From: Hyaloscypha bicolor E
Lineage: Eukaryota; Ascomycota; Leotiomycetes; Helotiales; Hyaloscyphaceae
Assembly: GCF_002865645.1 (NCBI RefSeq)
Contig: NW_020194684.1
Location: forward strand, 1,875,241-1,939,240
Direction: 5' to 3'
DNA: 64,000 nucleotides
Part shown: positions 11,517 through 22,532 of the stretch, one piece after another
Layout: every line of letters starts with the position of its first letter
Numbering within the stretch: position 1 is the stretch's first letter
The notes under the pieces: model-generated
The model's input: only the letters and a program-made list of their open reading frames with translations
Databases searched by the model: none
What the model was told of the DNA's origin: nothing
Program-made: the position numbers and the translations under genes

Positions 11517-13928
11517 CTACGCCCGAGATGGAGGCTCCGGCTTCATCTCTTCAACTTTCTCTTCGGAGGAAGTTTCTCCCTTCTCTCCTGCCTCTTCAGT
11601 TCTTACGGGCGACTTAAGTTGTAGATGGTATCGACTCAACTCTGCATTCGTCATCGGAGCCGGACTTTTAACCATCACATCCTCCCCCTTCGAGTTTTTC
11701 GGGAAGAAAATTACATCTTTCACTGACTCGACACCAGTCATGACGGCGATGAGACGATCGAATCCAATGGCGAGACCTGCGTGAGGAGGGCAGCCTGATC
11801 TGAGAGCTTCGAAGAGATGCGAGAAGTCATTCATGCGCTCTTCGCTCATCTACAAAAGTTAGTGTGGTGAACAGTAATTATCTTGGCGGATTTCATACCT
11901 TGATGATATCTCTCATAACAAACTTCTGCATCTCAGCACTATGTATTCGCCGACTCCCGCCACCTAGTTCTACACCGTTGACAACGAGGTCATAGTGATC
12001 GGCTTTCGCTTTCAGTGGATCTGTTAAGAGGAGATCTACGTCTTCAGGTGACAGTGGTGCTGTGAACGGGTGATGTGTTGCTGAGAATCCTGACGTCCCG
12101 CCTTGGCCTGGGTCGGTATCGTTGTTTGGCGTGAACATGGGGAACTCAGTGACCCAGAGGTAATGATGGTCTGGATCGGGCTTGATGAGTCCATCTGCTA
12201 CTGCGGCTTTGTGGATCGCAAGACGGAGCTTGCCAAGGATGGTAGAGCCTCCTGAATGTGGGAGGTTCTGGCGGGCTTGGATGATCAACAGGTCACCATC
12301 TTCGAAGGTGGAATTGATCGCGTGCACTTCCTCACTCTGATATCCTGGATGACGGAGATCGCTGTAAAGCGCTTTCAGCTTTTCAGCACCTTCGAATCCG
12401 AAGGTTTGGAGACCTTCAACAGGCTTGCGAGAATCGTAGACGCAGAAACCTGGGGCACCATCGACATTTGAGATGAAGGGTTCTGCGTCAGGAGAATCCA
12501 TCAACTTCCTCATGAATGCCTGTACTCGTTCGGGTTCGCAATCGAATCTGAGCTTACACACTTCGATGATTGGGTCTTCTATCGAGGTGAGCATGCCCCG
12601 GAGTTCATCAGGAATGACATTATCGATGCGATGTATCTGGAGAAATCAGGCACGATTTTTAACAGATAAGCAAAGAAATACTTACTAAACCCTTTATTCG
12701 AAGGTCAGGCTTGTCAGAGCCATGTTTTGACATGGCTTCCTCATAGGTCATTCGGATGAAAGGTGAGTCAGGCAGCGATTTCTCGAGAAGCCCTCGAGGT
12801 TGAACAAACTTTGCGTAAATACCTTTGATCAGGGCTTCGATTCTTCTCATCACTACCCCCCCATCCGCATATGCAATCTCAACATCGAGCTAGACACTAA
12901 TTAGCGTCATGTACGCAGACATACTTGGAAAAATCACCTGAGTAAATTCGGGCTGCCTAATTGCCCTAAGATCCTCGTCGCGAAAGCACTTAGCAAATTG
13001 GAAATATCTCTCGACCCCGGCAGCCATTAATATCTGCTTATATTGCTGGGGGCTTTGAGGAAGAGCGTATGCATAACCAGGTTTCCGCGTAGGAACAAGG
13101 AACTCGCGTGCTCCCTCTGGGCTTGACTTGAACAGAATTGGAGTTTCGATTTCTAGGAATGATCCTATCAATTGCTCCCTGATGTACGACGCTACCCTTG
13201 AACGAATATGTAATCTACGCTTCAGGCTCTCATCGAACCGAATCTGCAAATGTCTGCTCTGAGGAGGGTAGTTGTGGTCTTTGCTGATGTGGACGTCGTC
13301 TGCGACGGAATTCAAGCACAAAATCTCTGCTGCCACCACTTCCACAGTCCTGTGATGGACGACATTTTTTCTGGTATTGGGTTCCCGAGGCTCTGCATCG
13401 TTTTGTTTCCGCTTTTGTACCAGTTTCCCCTTCACACGGACGGCGCTGTGGAGTCGAATACTTCGTAACTGCTCACACAAGGCAGTACCGTGGCAGACAA
13501 CCTGGAATTCCTGTTTCAATGTGCCACGATGTATACCGGCAAAGCATAGGTCCTTGGATATACTCGTTATTTTCGTAAGGAACCCACGGACTACGGCTTC
13601 TTTGCCTAGTCTTTCAGCTGGCATTCGAGCTCTAACTTTGAACTCGTGGCTAGAAGCAACTATTATGTCTCCATGTCAGACTAGAATTCTGGACGGAGAG
13701 AAACATACAAGACGCCTTGTATTCATTCCAAAAACTGGCATCAGCTACACTCTGTAAACCCTCGCCCTCGCCCTCCACCGTAAGCCTTCTGCTTGTGGAG
13801 TGGAAACATCTGCGCCGTGGTGCAGGCACGCTTGCCAACAGGGATGAGCGATTCCATGACGAGTATCGGAGACATAGTCGACTTTGGCGACTCGCAATAT
13901 GCCCGACAGGGCAAGAAACAAAACTCAT
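11517..13928 (-). CDS. MSD1: Aspartyl-tRNA synthetase, mitochondrial
   Basis: Charges tRNA-Asp in the mitochondrial matrix. Five exons (minus): 13928-13709, 13659-12938, 12889-12686, 12636-11899 and 11849-11517, in phase, 738 residues. Order: N-terminal mitochondrial presequence rich in Arg/Ser ([12 protein letters not shown]); OB-fold anticodon-binding domain; class II catalytic core with motif 2 [16 protein letters not shown] just before the second intron; the large bacterial-type insertion domain; motif 3 region [13 protein letters not shown] in the last exon; then an acidic Glu/Ser tail beyond the usual end. The bacterial-type insertion plus the presequence argue for the organellar rather than the cytosolic enzyme. 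The first ATG is chosen because it opens the presequence. Confidence 0.93.
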
Positions 13929-14096
13929 TGCTCCTTCAATTGTTTGCGGGCACGTTGTTCGAAGTGATTGCAGATAGGTATCTGGAGCTGTCCCTATTCG
14001 GTTAGCTCCACAGGGTGCTCCCTGCTCCGGATTTTCATACGCAATTTCTTGACCGAATTACTTGCTTTCCTCTTCATCCTTCCAAGTTTTAAACAC

Positions 14097-14155
14097 GTAA
14101 GTCCTCAACGCCGCAGAAACATGTCCGCTCTTACTAACGCGTCTTTCGCAGATGA
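14097..14155 (+). other. Canonical intron signature without a clear host gene
   Basis: GTAAGT ... TACTAAC ... CGCAG, about 55 nt in total, is a textbook fungal intron. It is followed directly by a short frame of about 30 codons starting ATGATGAAA. It may lie in the leader of the AP180 gene 1.2 kb downstream, or in a non-coding transcript. Confidence 0.35.
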
Positions 14156-14451
14156 TGAAAAGCCAGCGTGTTATTATGAGTACGATTCCTCCTCCTCAAG
14201 CTTCCAAATTCTCCCTTTACCGGGCCTCAGTGGTTTGGTTGTGAGAGGAGGCAGGAAGAGTGAAATAAGCGTTCGACACACACCTTGTTCGATACCGGAC
14301 GCGATGAAGGCATCTCTGACCCTTGAAGCTTGGAAGGCCTTGCTGTGGCGGCTGAGGACAATGGGCTGGTCTATTCTATGGCTGCAGGCCGATTGCCAAC
14401 AACGCTTTCTGCAGCAGGGCGAACGTGCAACCCCTCCCTCCCCCGACCCTC

Positions 14452-14742
14452 CCCCTATTCCCTTTTGTCTTTTTCTTATGTTACATGCAACTACGAGGGC
14501 CTTGAGAGATTGGATTGAACTGTGTTATGGTTGTCGCTCGGAGGATTCTGCGGAGGCTTGGAACTTTTTGTTTGCTCCATGATGACTCTGGAGCAAGGCG
14601 AATGTACAGATTTTTGACCCCCTCCCCTGTTCCCTCTTGTCCTTTCTTTGACATATAACTATAAGGGCTTTGAGAAATATGATTGGAGCTGTGCTATGAT
14701 TGTGCTCGGAGGATTTTGCGGCGAGCTTGGAACTTCTTGTAA
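14452..14742. repeat. Imperfect tandem duplication (two about 115-bp copies)
   Basis: About 14452-14572 and 14626-14742 are diverged direct copies. Both run through a pyrimidine-rich start (TTCCC-TTTGTC), then AACTA-AGGGC-TTGAGA, GCTCGGAGGATT-TGCGG and GCTTGGAACTT. The offset is about 172 bp. The region between 14160 and 15399 is otherwise without a supported gene. Confidence 0.6.
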
Positions 14743-15399
14743 GGTTTCGAGGATGTTTTGGATCCGATTCATTATACTGCAAGCCAAAAGCAGGCTACTA
14801 TTGTATCAGAATACTGAATTCATTCTCTCGAGTGGCTTTTTCTACTCTCCTCACTTTCCCCCGCACTGACCGCGGATGGCCCTGACCTTGATTTCTGGCA
14901 AATGTTTGGCCCTGTCTCATTCGCCAATCACGGGCGCCCCTCAAAATGACGCTGCGAGCCTGCAACTGACAACACTTCACAAGGCCAACTCAGCCACTGC
15001 TAACCAAGGCTCCCAGCACGCGCACCTTCGGGCCAAAGTCCAGCATATTGATTCCACGACTGGGCAAAAGATGCCACGTACCAGGGTCTGTGATTCTCCA
15101 GCCAACTTCTAGTTTCAGGGGGGCATCCGGTAGTCGTAATAGCTCCGCTCTGTATCATTTCGAGAGAGATTGTTCAGGACCAAGAGACACGAGCAAGCTG
15201 CCGACCTCACGAAACGACGAACCCGCAACGCAAACATTCCCTCCACCCGCGATTCTGGACCGCAGATTCATCCGTCCTACAAGCCCTTGGATACGTGAAA
15301 CAATTACACACTCGGCCGTTCGTCCCTGCAGAATAGAGGGCAGCTTCACCGTATTGGCCACAAGCTGTCGCAAGCCTGCCAGCATTGCCCTGAGCTGCG

Positions 15400-17586
15400 A
15401 TGGCGAGTTCATTCGAGAAGTCGGTGAAAGGGGCGACCAAGATAAAGGTAAGCAGGATATTGAATCCAGATTTGAGCACCCCTTCCTTGCACGACTTTGC
15501 TAACTTTCGATGTCGACAGGCCGCACCTCCGAAGTCAAAGTATGGTTCTCCCTAGACTCTGAACTGTCCGGAAGTAAACTGACCATACCGGCGGAATAGA
15601 TATATCGAACACATCTTAATAGCGACGCATTCAGGAGAAGCCGGTGTGGGCGAGGTGTTCCGGGCGCTGCAGAACCGCCTGCGAGATTCAACATGGACGG
15701 TAGTTTTCAAGAGTTTGATCACAGTTCATCTGATGATCAGGGAGGGATCGCCAGATGTGACTTTGGCTTATCTAGCACGGCATAGATCAATGCTTGCCAT
15801 AAGCAGCTTCTCTGATGGTATGTATACCCAGAATTAACATCAACGCGCTTTGCGATAGTTCAGCCATGAGAGGCAACCTTATGGAGACCGTGCTAACAGA
15901 GCATGGTGAAGTACAAACCCAGGGCCGGAACATTCGACATTACACGAACTACTTGAACGAGAGAGCAAGGGCATACCGGGAAACGAAATGCGACTTTGTC
16001 CGAGGGGCTGAGAAAAGGTTGGAGAAGATGAGTGTTGACAAAGGACTGCTTAGAGAGACCGAGACTGTTCAACACCAGATTACGGCGTTACTGAAATGCG
16101 ATGTTAGTATCTGGTTCTATAGGAACGAAAGACTGTTGCTAAAGAGCTCTAGGTCATGGAAAACGAGGCCGAGAACGAGATCACCATTACCGTTTTCCGA
16201 ATGTTGATATTGGACCTTCTGGCAATGTACCACGTTGAGAACCAAGCGATGATCAACATACTGGGTAAGATCCTTCTATCATAGTGGGGCGTTTGAACTG
16301 ACCGGAGTGAAGGCCATTTCTTCGAAATGTCGAGACCAGACGCTGAAAGGGCAATGGAGATTTACAACAACTTCGTCAAGCAGACAGACTTTGTGGTCAG
16401 ATATCTGAGTGTTGCTCGACAATATGAACACCAAACTCGAGTAGAGGTACCGAAATTGAAGCATGCCCCAGTAAATCTTGGAAAGCAACTGGAAGACTAC
16501 CTGATGGACCCGGACTTTGAGATCAATAGGAGACAGTATTTGGCAGAGCAAGAGTCAAAGAAAGGCAAATCCGGAACCAACGGAGTGAGCAAACCATTTG
16601 GAGCAAATTCGAAAAGCGAGTCAGAATCTCGAGCTGCGGCAGGACGAAACTTCCCGGCTGCATCTGAGGCACCAGCCTCGAAGCCAGCCCAACCAGCAAA
16701 AGGACCAGATCCAGATCTTATTGACTTCTTTGATTCGATTGAACAAAATCAACAACCAATGGCAACTCAACCCGGGATGCAACAAGATGCCCCTCAGTTC
16801 AATGGTGCGCCCTTTCAGATGCAGCAGCCACAGCAATTCCAGCAAAATGGATTTGCAGCCCAACAAACAGGATTCCAGAATCCAAACCAATTCCAACAAC
16901 AACCTTTCAATACTGGATTTGGTGGGCCTCAGCAACCCCAGCCAATCCAGACGGCTTTCACAGGAGCAGGTTTTGGTGGCTATACACCACAACCTTCTTT
17001 CCAACCAGGAAATCTCTCGTCAATTCCACAAGATACCCCAGCAAGTTTCCAGCCACAACAACAGCAACAACAGCAACAACAACAACAACTTGGAAACATG
17101 CAAGCTGGCCAGCAGACAACCAATCCTTTCCGGTTATCCATGATGGCGAGTCCAACAGGCATGAATGGACCCTCATTTCCTGCATCCCCTCCAATAACGT
17201 CTCCAATGACACGCCAATCAACGAACCCATTCGCCAAGTCGATACCTCCACAAGTTCAACCATTTTCACCACCACCCGACCAGCAGTTTCAGCAGCAAAT
17301 ACAACAGCAGCCAACCGCTGCCCCACTTCGCCCTATGGCTACTGGGACAAATCCATTTGCCAAGAACCTCGCTTTGAATGCTGCTGCACAACGACCTCAG
17401 ACGAGTGCAGGATTAATGGCACAACCAACTGGCAGCACGAATCCCTTCCGGCAATCCCAATTTGTAAATACGGCGACAGGAGCTGGTTGGCAGAATAATC
17501 AGCAACCGATAGGTGGCGGTTTGGACAATGTTGAAACTATTCCAGTATTTCCAAGACCTGCACAACAAACACCGTGGGGGCAGTAG
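15400..17586 (+). CDS. AP180/CALM-family clathrin assembly protein (ANTH domain)
   Basis: Endocytic adaptor that binds PtdIns(4,5)P2 and recruits clathrin and EH-domain proteins at the plasma membrane. Exons 15400-15447, 15520-15539 (only 20 nt), 15600-15817, 15912-16102, 16153-16264 and 16313-17586, in phase, 620 residues. The N-terminal ANTH domain starts SFEKSVKGATKIKAAPPK, includes the lipid-binding Lys-rich start and IATHSGEAGVGEVFRAL, and runs to about residue 280. The rest is disordered and rich in Gln, Pro and Asn. It has a run of about 11 Gln near 17052-17089 and four TNPF motifs (near 17124, 17223, 17349 and 17440), the EH-domain ligand seen in yeast Yap1801/1802. Assignment to one of the two yeast paralogues is not possible. 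Confidence 0.93.
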
Positions 17587-17858
17587 GCAAGGGGAAGTGT
17601 CTTTCTTTTCACGATTATCAAGATCATTGCAGCACGGCGTTACGAGAGAAGTCAGGTCGAAATACGACGTGGTTAGGCATTAAATGCATAATGTGATATT
17701 ACAAGGCCCTTCTAGATGAGAATTGGCGATGGAAAGGGTCATCTAATGAAAGACCTGACACCTGAAATGCTCCTTTCCCTCAAATTGAACGCCCGTGACT
17801 ATACTTCTCCGAACTCCGTAAATGCATTCCGGGACGCTAAAGTAGCAATTAAAGGCTC

Positions 17859-18956
17859 TCAGAAAACATCATCCAGCTCCATTTTGTGCTCGATCTTCAT
17901 TTTGCCAGCTGATGCTTCAACTGCGGCAGCAGTTCCTACACTCGCAGGTGCTGCTGGCAAACTTCGACCAGCTACCTCGTCTTCTATAAAGACTCCGAGC
18001 CCGGAAAACGCTTCGAACATAGTTCTAGCATAGTACTCCTGTAGACTGTAGCCTCCTGCCATATGTCGTATATCGCTCTTTGCATTCGACAACCACTCAT
18101 TGTCGTAGTCGCCCTGCAGAACATAACGTGAAGGCGTAAGATCCACTCCTCCAAAAGGATCGTAAGGCTTCTCAGCAACAGGAGCCTCCTTCTTTTTGAG
18201 CCCCCTAAGCGTGAGTCCTGGATCCCTCGCGCTCCCATTACTCTCCGCACCCTCCGCCAAAGTCCTCCTAGCAGAGCTCTTCTTCAGAATAATCTTCTGA
18301 GCCTGCTGCGTAATCTTGTTGGCATCCTCATCGGTATTCGCCAGCCTCTCCAACACATCCCTCTTACTCTTGGCTACATCCAGCTTCTCCTCTTCCTCCT
18401 CCCTCAAAACAGCCATCCTCCTCTGCCTCGCTGCCTCCTTCTCAGCCTTCTCCCTCCGTTTCTCCATCTCAATCTCCTCCAGCCCCGCTCTCCGATTCTC
18501 CTCAATGTCCCCCATATTACTCTCCCTATATGCCTTCAGCCTCTCTTCCGCCTTGGTCTTCTCCTCCTTCGTCCCCTGCACCAAATCAAAGATCAGACAC
18601 TCTACGTCGTCGAGGTAGTTGTTGTAATCGAGCAACGTCTCGAACTCATCCTGTCTCCGGTTGAACACCGCGCCTACTCGTTTCCTAATATCGACTTCGC
18701 GTTCTACCTTCAGGTCGCCGAAGAATGCTTTATGAAACCCTTTCTTACGCAGGGTTTTGCCGCAGTAGGGAACGGGGCAGGAGGCGGGGCCGGAGGTGAA
18801 GATGCGGTCGACACAGGTGGAGCACATTTTGTGGTAGCATTCTGGGTTGATGAGGAATTGGAGGGAGGGGTTGAGGTAGCGGTTCGACTTGCAGACGGGA
18901 CATATGTCATCGGAGGGGTTATTGTCGATGGGCTTCGAGGCCCCGTTGCGCATCAT
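17859..18956 (-). CDS. TFB3: CDK-activating kinase assembly factor MAT1/TFB3 (TFIIH)
   Basis: Subunit of the TFIIH kinase module that bridges Cdk7/Kin28-cyclin H to core TFIIH. Single exon, 365 residues from the ATG at 18956. The frame stays open upstream to 19151, but that part overlaps the divergent promoter and is not family-like. N-terminal C3HC4 RING (CPVCKSNRYL, CYHKMCSTC, CPVPYC), then the conserved MAT1 segment (FHKAFFGDLKVEREVDIRKR, DYNNYLDDVECLIFDL), a long Glu/Lys/Arg coiled coil (about 140-240) and a hydrophobic C-terminal region that contacts the kinase. Divergent from NudC, with only about 166 bp between the start codons. Confidence 0.93.
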   Translation of the reverse strand: MMRNGASKPIDNNPSDDICPVCKSNRYLNPSLQFLINPECYHKMCSTCVDRIFTSGPASCPVPYCGKTLRKKGFHKAFFGDLKVEREVDIRKRVGAVFNRRQDEFETLLDYNNYLDDVECLIFDLVQGTKEEKTKAEERLKAYRESNMGDIEENRRAGLEEIEMEKRREKAEKEAARQRRMAVLREEEEEKLDVAKSKRDVLERLANTDEDANKITQQAQKIILKKSSARRTLAEGAESNGSARDPGLTLRGLKKKEAPVAEKPYDPFGGVDLTPSRYVLQGDYDNEWLSNAKSDIRHMAGGYSLQEYYARTMFEAFSGLGVFIEDEVAGRSLPAAPASVGTAAAVEASAGKMKIEHKMELDDVF

Positions 18957-19122
18957 TATTGCGGTCGAGTTGGAGGAAAGGCTTGGTGGGGATGAGAGCT
19001 GGAGGTGAGGTTGCAAGGACGAGGCTGTTGGTTTTGACTGGCTCCAATTTCTGGGTGGCGGTGATTCAAAGCCTTGTCCTCGAGAACATCCCACCACCAA
19101 CATTGTCAGGAATAGAGCAACG
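18957..19122. promoter_or_regulatory. Short bidirectional promoter, TFB3/NudC
   Basis: About 166 bp separate the two divergent ATGs, so both core genes must share or overlap their promoters and leaders. No clear TATA box seen. Confidence 0.5.
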
Positions 19123-19992
19123 ATGGCAGACAAAGGTAAGGTTAGGGTCAAACTATTGTTTCTTTGATCATTGGTGATTGTATTTCATCTTTATATGAAT
19201 TTTTTTTGACGCATTGCCTCTTGGATTTATACACTGACGAATTGCCTAGAACTTACGAAGGAAGAGGAGGCAGCAGCACGCATCAAGGAAGAAGAAGAGC
19301 AAGCTGCTCTCCCCTACAAATGGGCCCAAGCAATTGGTGACCTGGACATTACCGTCGAAGTACCCGGAAACCTCAAAGGAAAGGACCTCAATGTCGACAT
19401 CAAGAAGAAGAAGCTTGTCCTAGGAATCAAAGGCCAAGAGCCCATCATCAACGTTTGTCACTCGAACCATCTTGGGTCCAAAGTATCAGAAGTTGATGAT
19501 ATATATAGGGCGACCTCCCACACGAAATACACGTCGATGAGTCAACCTGGACGCTCACTACCTCCCCCTCTGGCACCAAAATCCTCGAGCTACATTTGGA
19601 CAAGGTGAACAAGATGCAATGGTGGGAACACGTCATTACCACGGCGCCAAAGATAGATGTCACAAAGATCCAGCCGGAGAACAGCAAGTTGGGAGACTTG
19701 GATGGTGAGACGAGGGGCATGGTTGAGAAGATGATGTATGATCAGCGGCAGAAGGAGATGGGGAAGCCGACTAGTGATGAGCAGAAGAAACTGGACATGT
19801 TGAAGAAGTTCCAGGTTAGTAGCATCCGCCGGTTCTTGTTGTTCTTGGTCATGAAGCGTCTTCTTGCTTGATGCATGTTGATGACTATGACATGGGACGA
19901 ACGCAAGTTTGGGATGTTGGAAATGGGAAGCTGATTTTCAAATCTAGGACCAGCACCCTGAACTCGACTTCAGCAAGGCTAAGATGAATTAA
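19123..19992 (+). CDS. nudC: Nuclear movement protein NudC (CS domain)
   Basis: Dynein/dynactin-linked cochaperone (Hsp90-type client folding) needed for nuclear migration in hyphae. Exons 19123-19135 (13 nt), 19250-19452, 19509-19814 and 19948-19992, in phase, 188 residues, close to the Aspergillus protein. A charged N-terminal segment is followed by a CS/p23-like beta-sandwich: [18 protein letters not shown], then [19 protein letters not shown], then HVDESTWTL and the WWEHV signature. The conserved C-terminal helix ends [12 protein letters not shown]. The tiny first exon holds just the start codon and three further residues. Confidence 0.95.
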
Positions 19993-20395
19993 GGAAGGGG
20001 TGGGGGGAAGCCTGTGATGTTGGTGAGCATGGTACGGTGTTATGGGTAATCGGATTGAAGCCAGTGATTCATGGACAAATGAGCAAAAGTTATTCTGAAA
20101 TGAACACAATCACACTCTTTCCTGGAGGATATTGTTTAAAGTTAACTCGAGTATGAAAATGGGGTGCGACTTTGTGAATGTCCGTATCCTGACGGGACAT
20201 TGGACCTAGATCACAGAGAACACTCTCTACATTGACTCTCCAAACTTTCTTGTTCGCACTCATTTGGATATTTTTGATATGGTACACTCGTTCTCCTAGT
20301 TCCTACACCCAGCCATAACTTTTATAATTCCAAAGCTGCTTACCCTCCCATTCTCTGCCCGGCCTTTGCTTGTTTGCACCTCTTTCCAGATGTCT

Positions 20396-21418
20396 TTACC
20401 GCTCACCAGCTAGTCGCCGGCTCTGAACTTCTGACAGAGCCTTGCTTCCACTCAGGAAACCTACCAATCCCACAACTCCAGCAGCAGGTAACATCTCGAA
20501 AAGAGTCCAGTTATAGTAGTATAGGTAGAAGATGCCCTCCATAGCCAAAATTGAGCTGAAGAAGAGACTGTGCGAGATGGGAGCAGCGCCTACGGCTTTT
20601 GAGAGGTGGTCGAGGTTGGCTCCAAGGTAAGCCCACTGTCTCTGGTTAGCAAATGCACAAACTTCAGTTGGAACATTGGCACTTACAACCCCGAGGAGAA
20701 CTGGCACAGTAGCCAATACTGCAAGAACGAAGAACATAGAAACGATTTTGGGACCGCTCTTGGGATCTGCTCTGAAGATGTGGTGGATATCCTCCAACTT
20801 TCCGTATCTCAATGGCTTCTCGTATTTTGGTAGTGGCGCGTTGGGGTCAGGCTTGACGTCCAGGTTGAAGACATGGTTGCTGAATGCTTGGGAGGAACCG
20901 AATGAGGCGAGAAGGAGGGTGGCTCGGAGGGGTTGAGAGGATATCAAGAGTTGGGCCGGGAGGTCCTTTTGTGACTTGGCTATTGTTAGCTTGTAGTTTA
21001 AAGCGAGGACTTTGTAATACATACAAAATCAACCTTTCCTTTGCCAGTATCCTTCACAGAAAATGGGAATGTGGCCTCCAATCCAGTGTCCTGATCTCTA
21101 AGTAGGAGGAAAGCTTGATGTGGTCGTTTGGCCTTGCCATTTTCTGTCGCTGTCAAGATAATCTTAAGGGAATCTGCCGAGCCTAATGTTACGGGCTTCG
21201 CAAGAGGAGCATGATCCGAGAGTCTGTGCAATTGGGATTAACAAATGTCCTCTTCGAAAAATGAAGCTGTCGACGTACTTGTCCTTGAATGCACCTGCGG
21301 TGTTACCTTTCCCAGTTACAGAGATGATTGCTTCGTCAAAATTCCATGATGAAGCTGCCTCTGCAACGCCCGCACCCAAAAGCAGCAACGAGGGGATTAA
21401 TGAGCGTAGGAATCGCAT
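20396..21418 (-). CDS. SWP1: Oligosaccharyltransferase subunit ribophorin II / Swp1
   Basis: ER-membrane subunit of the OST complex for N-glycosylation. Exons (minus) 21418-21279, 21223-21025 and 20974-20396, in phase, 305 residues. Starts with a signal peptide (MRFLRSLIPSLLLLGAG), then a lumenal beta-rich domain (FLLLRDQDTGLEATFPFSVK), and ends with three hydrophobic segments (VSMFFVLAVLATVPVLLGVV; HSLFFSSILAMEGIFYLYYY; AAGVVGLVGFLSG), as in the C-terminal half of ribophorin II. The ATG is chosen because it opens the signal peptide; the frame is open further upstream. Convergent with NudC. Confidence 0.92.
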
Positions 21419-22435
21419 TGTTGAGTTGTGTTGTTGTAGGGTTTGAAATTCGTGGAGCTTCAAGGCCGCGTATAATTGAAAGGTGTCTCTCGGGACTTTG
21501 CGCAATCCGGTCGCCGTAGTAGCGCCACTTAGCGCAAGCCTCCCCTTTTCCATCATCGGCTTCACTCTCAGTGTCTGACCTCACAACGAAAGGTTCAATT
21601 TCTTTTCTGATTCTTCCATGAACCTTCTGTACTACTGTCACTGATAATATATTGTTAGATATCCCATTAGAACCAGCGAAGGTAAAAGCCCCGACCTCCA
21701 GTAACTATTCCTTTCTTCAGTACACGTCTCAGTTCGACCCTCTTCCTGTCTCGTAATGTTTTACTTCTTCAAATTTCACCAGAAGGTTGCCTTAAGCTTA
21801 CGACAAGACGGCGCATCTCTTCGTCTCTTCGTCGTATTTGCAGTTTAAGTCAGAGACAGAGATCAAAGTATCAGAAGTTAGGTACTCTACTGTGATTAGG
21901 TCGCTGATGGCAGTTTTCGTGGGATTATGTCACAGACCTATAAATAATAACTGGGTGAAGAAGAGCAATAGCGATAAGTATTATATTTGCTTCGAAGAAT
22001 GGGATGGGGAAGGAGTAACGTCATGAGTTGGTCTATGTGCAGAGAGTTTGTGTAGGAGAGGAGGGAAAGAATATACTGATGCTCTGACGAAGATGGCTGC
22101 TTATTTTGTCCACAAGCTATAGAAAACACTTTATCGAGTTTGGTCTTTAAGTGAATAACACTTGACTATACGAAATATAACTTCGAGAGTAAGCACGTGA
22201 TCTTCAATCCTAACTATCACGTGGCTTGGCTGACGGCGCGCTCCGATGTAGCGGAAGTGTACGGATCTTATCTAAGTTTCCGCTTTTCCAAAGCCAATTG
22301 TGCAGGCGATCTTTCTCCTCGGTCTCATAGGCTGCGAATTCCCTCAGAATCTTTCTTTTGCGGGTCGCTATTATGCTTGCAAGCCCGCGGCGGCCGGAGT
22401 CCATCTTCTACTGCGGGGCCGACCGCTCATAGATG
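21419..22435. other. Divergent intergenic region SWP1/xanA
   Basis: No gene seen. Contains GATA-type motifs (AGATAA on the complement at 22268-22273; CGATAA near 21971) that could serve the AreA nitrogen regulator for xanA. This is suggestive only, because such 6-mers are frequent. Confidence 0.35.
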
Positions 22436-22445
22436 TATATATAAG
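22436..22445 (+). promoter_or_regulatory. TATA box of xanA
   Basis: TATATATAAG, about 95 bp upstream of the ATG at 22533 and followed by a pyrimidine-rich leader. Confidence 0.55.
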
Positions 22446-22532
22446 TTTTGTCTTCTCATCTTTAGACAATCTTCATCACCCCAAATATCCAATTTAATCT
22501 ACAATTACTCATCCCCACACTTATCGAACAAA

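Noticed and set aside
16621..17326. Antisense frames (122-127 codons) in the AP180 gene
   Set aside because: Generated by the Gln/Pro-rich coding strand (poly-Gln reads as Leu, Cys or Val runs in antisense).
18957..19151. N-terminal extension of TFB3 (65 codons)
   Set aside because: Overlaps the NudC start and divergent promoter and lacks family similarity; the ATG at 18956 is preferred.
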